From assembly GCA_017627115.1 (NCBI GenBank), contig JAGAHK010000279.1:1-7223 (forward strand): a stretch of DNA of 7,223 bases. The letters are read 5' to 3'. Made by a program: the position numbers and the translations under genes. The notes beneath the pieces were generated by a model, which was given only the letters and a program-made list of their open reading frames with translations, did not search any database and had not been told where the DNA came from. The stretch is from Bacillota bacterium (GTDB taxonomy: Bacteria; Bacillota; Clostridia; Lachnospirales; CAG-274). Of this stretch, positions 7,114 through 7,223 are shown one piece after another (the first letter of the stretch is position 1; every line of letters starts with the position of its first letter).

Positions 7114-7148
7114 GGCTGCCGCTATCAACATTGCGGCAGCCTTTCTTT
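7114..7148 (+). terminator. Strong intrinsic terminator after the carboxypeptidase gene, probably bidirectional
   Basis: A perfect 9-bp GC-rich stem, GGCTGCCGC (7114-7122) with GCGGCAGCC (7133-7141), encloses a 10-nt loop and is followed by TTTCTTT (7142-7148). The left flank on the plus strand is AAACAAAAAC, which reads as a T-tract on the minus strand. The same hairpin can therefore end the convergent gene whose stop codon lies at 7164-7166. Confidence 0.9.
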
Positions 7149-7163
7149 AGCTTTTTTATGATC

Positions 7164-7223
7164 TTATTTATTTTCGTTTTCTTCCATAAATGCTTCTTCT
7201 TCAAAGAACGGCTCAACTTCTGC
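7164..7223 (-). CDS. 3' end of a convergent gene (partial, unidentified)
   Basis: On the minus strand, an open frame enters at the right edge and ends at TAA (plus-strand positions 7166-7164). The visible 19 residues read AEVEPFFEEEAFMEENENK: a strongly acidic tail with no recognisable motif. It is supported by its position: the stop lies 15 nt before the shared hairpin terminator on that strand, and Glu/Phe-rich codon use resembles a real acidic C-terminus. Only the tail is visible, so no function can be given. It could also be a chance open frame, since 19 codons is short. Confidence 0.55.
   Translation of the reverse strand, partial: AEVEPFFEEEAFMEENENK

Noticed and set aside
6878..7216. 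Minus-strand open frame through the terminator region
   Set aside because: It reads across the strong hairpin at 7114-7148 and into the antisense of the lysine-rich tail. The acidic frame ending at 7164 fits the region better as the real convergent gene.

Overview
The window looks like chromosomal DNA from a low-to-moderate GC Gram-positive bacterium, most likely a gut or rumen member of the Clostridia (Ruminococcus/Oscillospiraceae-like). This is inferred from purine-rich Shine-Dalgarno sites before every gene, an MtaB/YqeV-type methylthiotransferase, a DacF-like D,D-carboxypeptidase and zinc-ribbon membrane proteins. No lineage marker such as rRNA is present, so the assignment is tentative. 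I saw no mobile elements, tRNA/rRNA genes, CRISPR arrays or frameshifts.

Layout, left to right. Positions 43-1353 (+) hold mtaB. A short AT-rich gap follows, with a possible extended -10 promoter. Positions 1440-2477 (+) encode a Tim44-like membrane protein with a C-terminal zinc ribbon, and 12 nt later 2490-2975 (+) encodes a small C-tail-anchored zinc-ribbon protein. After a 45-nt gap containing a perfect 7-bp inverted repeat comes a ROK-family regulator (3021-4265, +), then tsaD 19 nt further on (4285-5307, +). A 127-nt gap carries a near-consensus sigma-A-type promoter in front of a D-alanyl-D-alanine carboxypeptidase gene (5435-7105, +). A strong hairpin terminator follows, probably bidirectional, and the right edge holds the last 19 codons of a convergent minus-strand gene (7164-7223).

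Functional themes. TsaD and MtaB act in sequence on the same tRNA nucleotide: t6A37 is made first, then methylthiolated to ms2t6A37. Both flank a membrane-protein pair and a transcriptional regulator with no obvious link to tRNA. The Tim44-like/zinc-ribbon pair is the least understood part of the window. Its two proteins have mirror-image architectures, and both are predicted to place a zinc ribbon on the cytoplasmic face. The carboxypeptidase trims peptidoglycan stem peptides outside the cell and has an unusual Asp/Asn-rich N-terminus and a lysine-rich cytoplasmic tail. Most of the window is ordinary housekeeping DNA, and I do not see a clearly new defence or mobile system.
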